Source: Candidatus Woesearchaeota archaeon
GTDB lineage: Archaea; Nanobdellota; Nanobdellia; Woesearchaeales; UBA525
DNA length: 6,420 nucleotides
Assembly (NCBI GenBank): GCA_013331575.1
Contig: DUGD01000064.1
Location: 1-6,420, forward strand
Direction: 5' to 3'
The notes under the pieces were generated by a model. The model saw nothing but the letters and a program-made list of their open reading frames with translations, had not been told where the DNA came from and did no database searches. Position numbers and translations under genes: made by a program. How positions within the stretch are numbered: position 1 is the stretch's first letter; each line of letters starts with the position of its first letter. Shown one piece after another: positions 6,160 to 6,420 of the stretch.

Positions 6160-6224
6160 TACGGAGACGGAATGAGAAGACGGCGGATCACGAGACAAAG
6201 AGCCGCGCAACACGGAGGAAACGA

Positions 6225-6420
6225 ATGGCAATCCATCACCGCCACAAACAACGCATCCTCACCACTATCACGACACTCATCATCTTCACGATAGCGGTCG
6301 ACGTCTTCATCATACTCTCGCCGGCGCTCGACCTCGCGACCGCGCTCCTCTACGCGTTCACGGTGGCAATCGGACTGACAGTCGCATACCAGTGCTATAA
6401 TTACAGGCACAGCCACGAAC
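6225..6420 (+). CDS. Small two-helix membrane protein (incomplete at right edge)
   Basis: ATG 6225 opens a frame of 65 codons with no stop before the window ends, so its C-terminus is not seen. A strong Shine-Dalgarno sequence GGAGGA (6214-6219) at 5-nt spacing and a TATA box at 6152-6159 support the start. The protein begins with a basic, His-rich stretch (MAIHHRHKQR). A hydrophobic helix follows at about 11-32, then a short polar turn around SPALD (32-36), and a second helix at about 37-57. It ends in YNYRHSHE at the edge. Basic residues on both ends predict a hairpin with both termini in the cytoplasm. Codon use (ATC, CTC, GCG, TAC) matches the secretion operon. It has its own promoter, 28 nt after the previous stop, so it may be regulated separately. 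The function is unknown; it could be another subunit of the pilus-like machine or an unrelated small membrane protein. Confidence 0.78.
   Translation, partial: MAIHHRHKQRILTTITTLIIFTIAVDVFIILSPALDLATALLYAFTVAIGLTVAYQCYNYRHSHE

Noticed and set aside
6172..6290. ATG at 6172 as an alternative start after the TATA box at 6152
   Set aside because: It opens a different, short, Arg- then Ser-rich frame, lies upstream of the expected transcript start and has no ribosome binding site. ATG 6225 has an excellent one.
1..6420. tRNA, rRNA, CRISPR array, insertion sequence or integrase
   Set aside because: No T-loop/acceptor pattern, repeat-spacer array, transposase motif or terminal inverted repeats were found by eye on either strand.

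Overview
The window reads as archaeal. Every supported gene start or gene cluster has a TATA-type promoter placed the way archaeal TBP/TFB promoters are: octamers such as TTTATAAA, TTTATATA, TTTAAATA and CTTATAAA. Two genes look leaderless, with the ATG 27-28 nt downstream of the TATA centre; the others have short leaders with GGAGG/GGTG-type ribosome binding sites. The secretion genes belong to the archaeal type IV pilus/archaellum superfamily (FlaI/ArlI-like ATPase plus a full-length, internally duplicated FlaJ/ArlJ-like membrane protein). The DNA is moderately GC-rich, with many codons ending in C or G. The style (compact operon, small unrecognised proteins, FlaI-FlaJ without a recognisable pilin) recalls DPANN or other uncultivated archaea, but the lineage cannot be fixed from this sequence.

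Layout. Positions 1-373 (minus strand) hold the 5' part of a gene of unknown function that runs off the left edge. It is divergent from a 79-residue, extremely acidic protein at 540-779 (plus). The shared region carries both TATA boxes and a perfect inverted repeat. About 380 nt without a convincing gene follows (780-1159). Then come a promoter and a 169-residue coiled-coil protein with two glycine linkers (1211-1720). A 228-nt gap leads to a TATA box, a 12-bp palindrome and a strong Shine-Dalgarno sequence. These precede an apparent operon: secretion ATPase (2063-3757, probably starting upstream near 1994), nine-helix FlaJ/TadC-like platform protein (3848-5710), and a membrane-anchored protein with eight cysteines (5707-6123) that overlaps the platform gene by four bases. 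A further TATA box at 6152 starts a two-helix membrane protein (6225 to the right edge, incomplete).

How the genes work together. The ATPase is expected to be a cytosolic hexamer that docks on the platform protein to drive assembly of a pilus-like filament. The coupled cysteine-rich protein, the coiled-coil protein and the two-helix protein are candidates for dedicated accessory parts. No pilin, no prepilin peptidase and no archaellum genes (FlaF/G/H) are visible in the window. The most interesting points are the probable non-AUG (AUC) start of the ATPase behind a palindrome-embedded ribosome binding site, a CGGAGA element downstream of all four plus-strand TATA boxes, and the unrecognised proteins packed around the FlaI-FlaJ pair.
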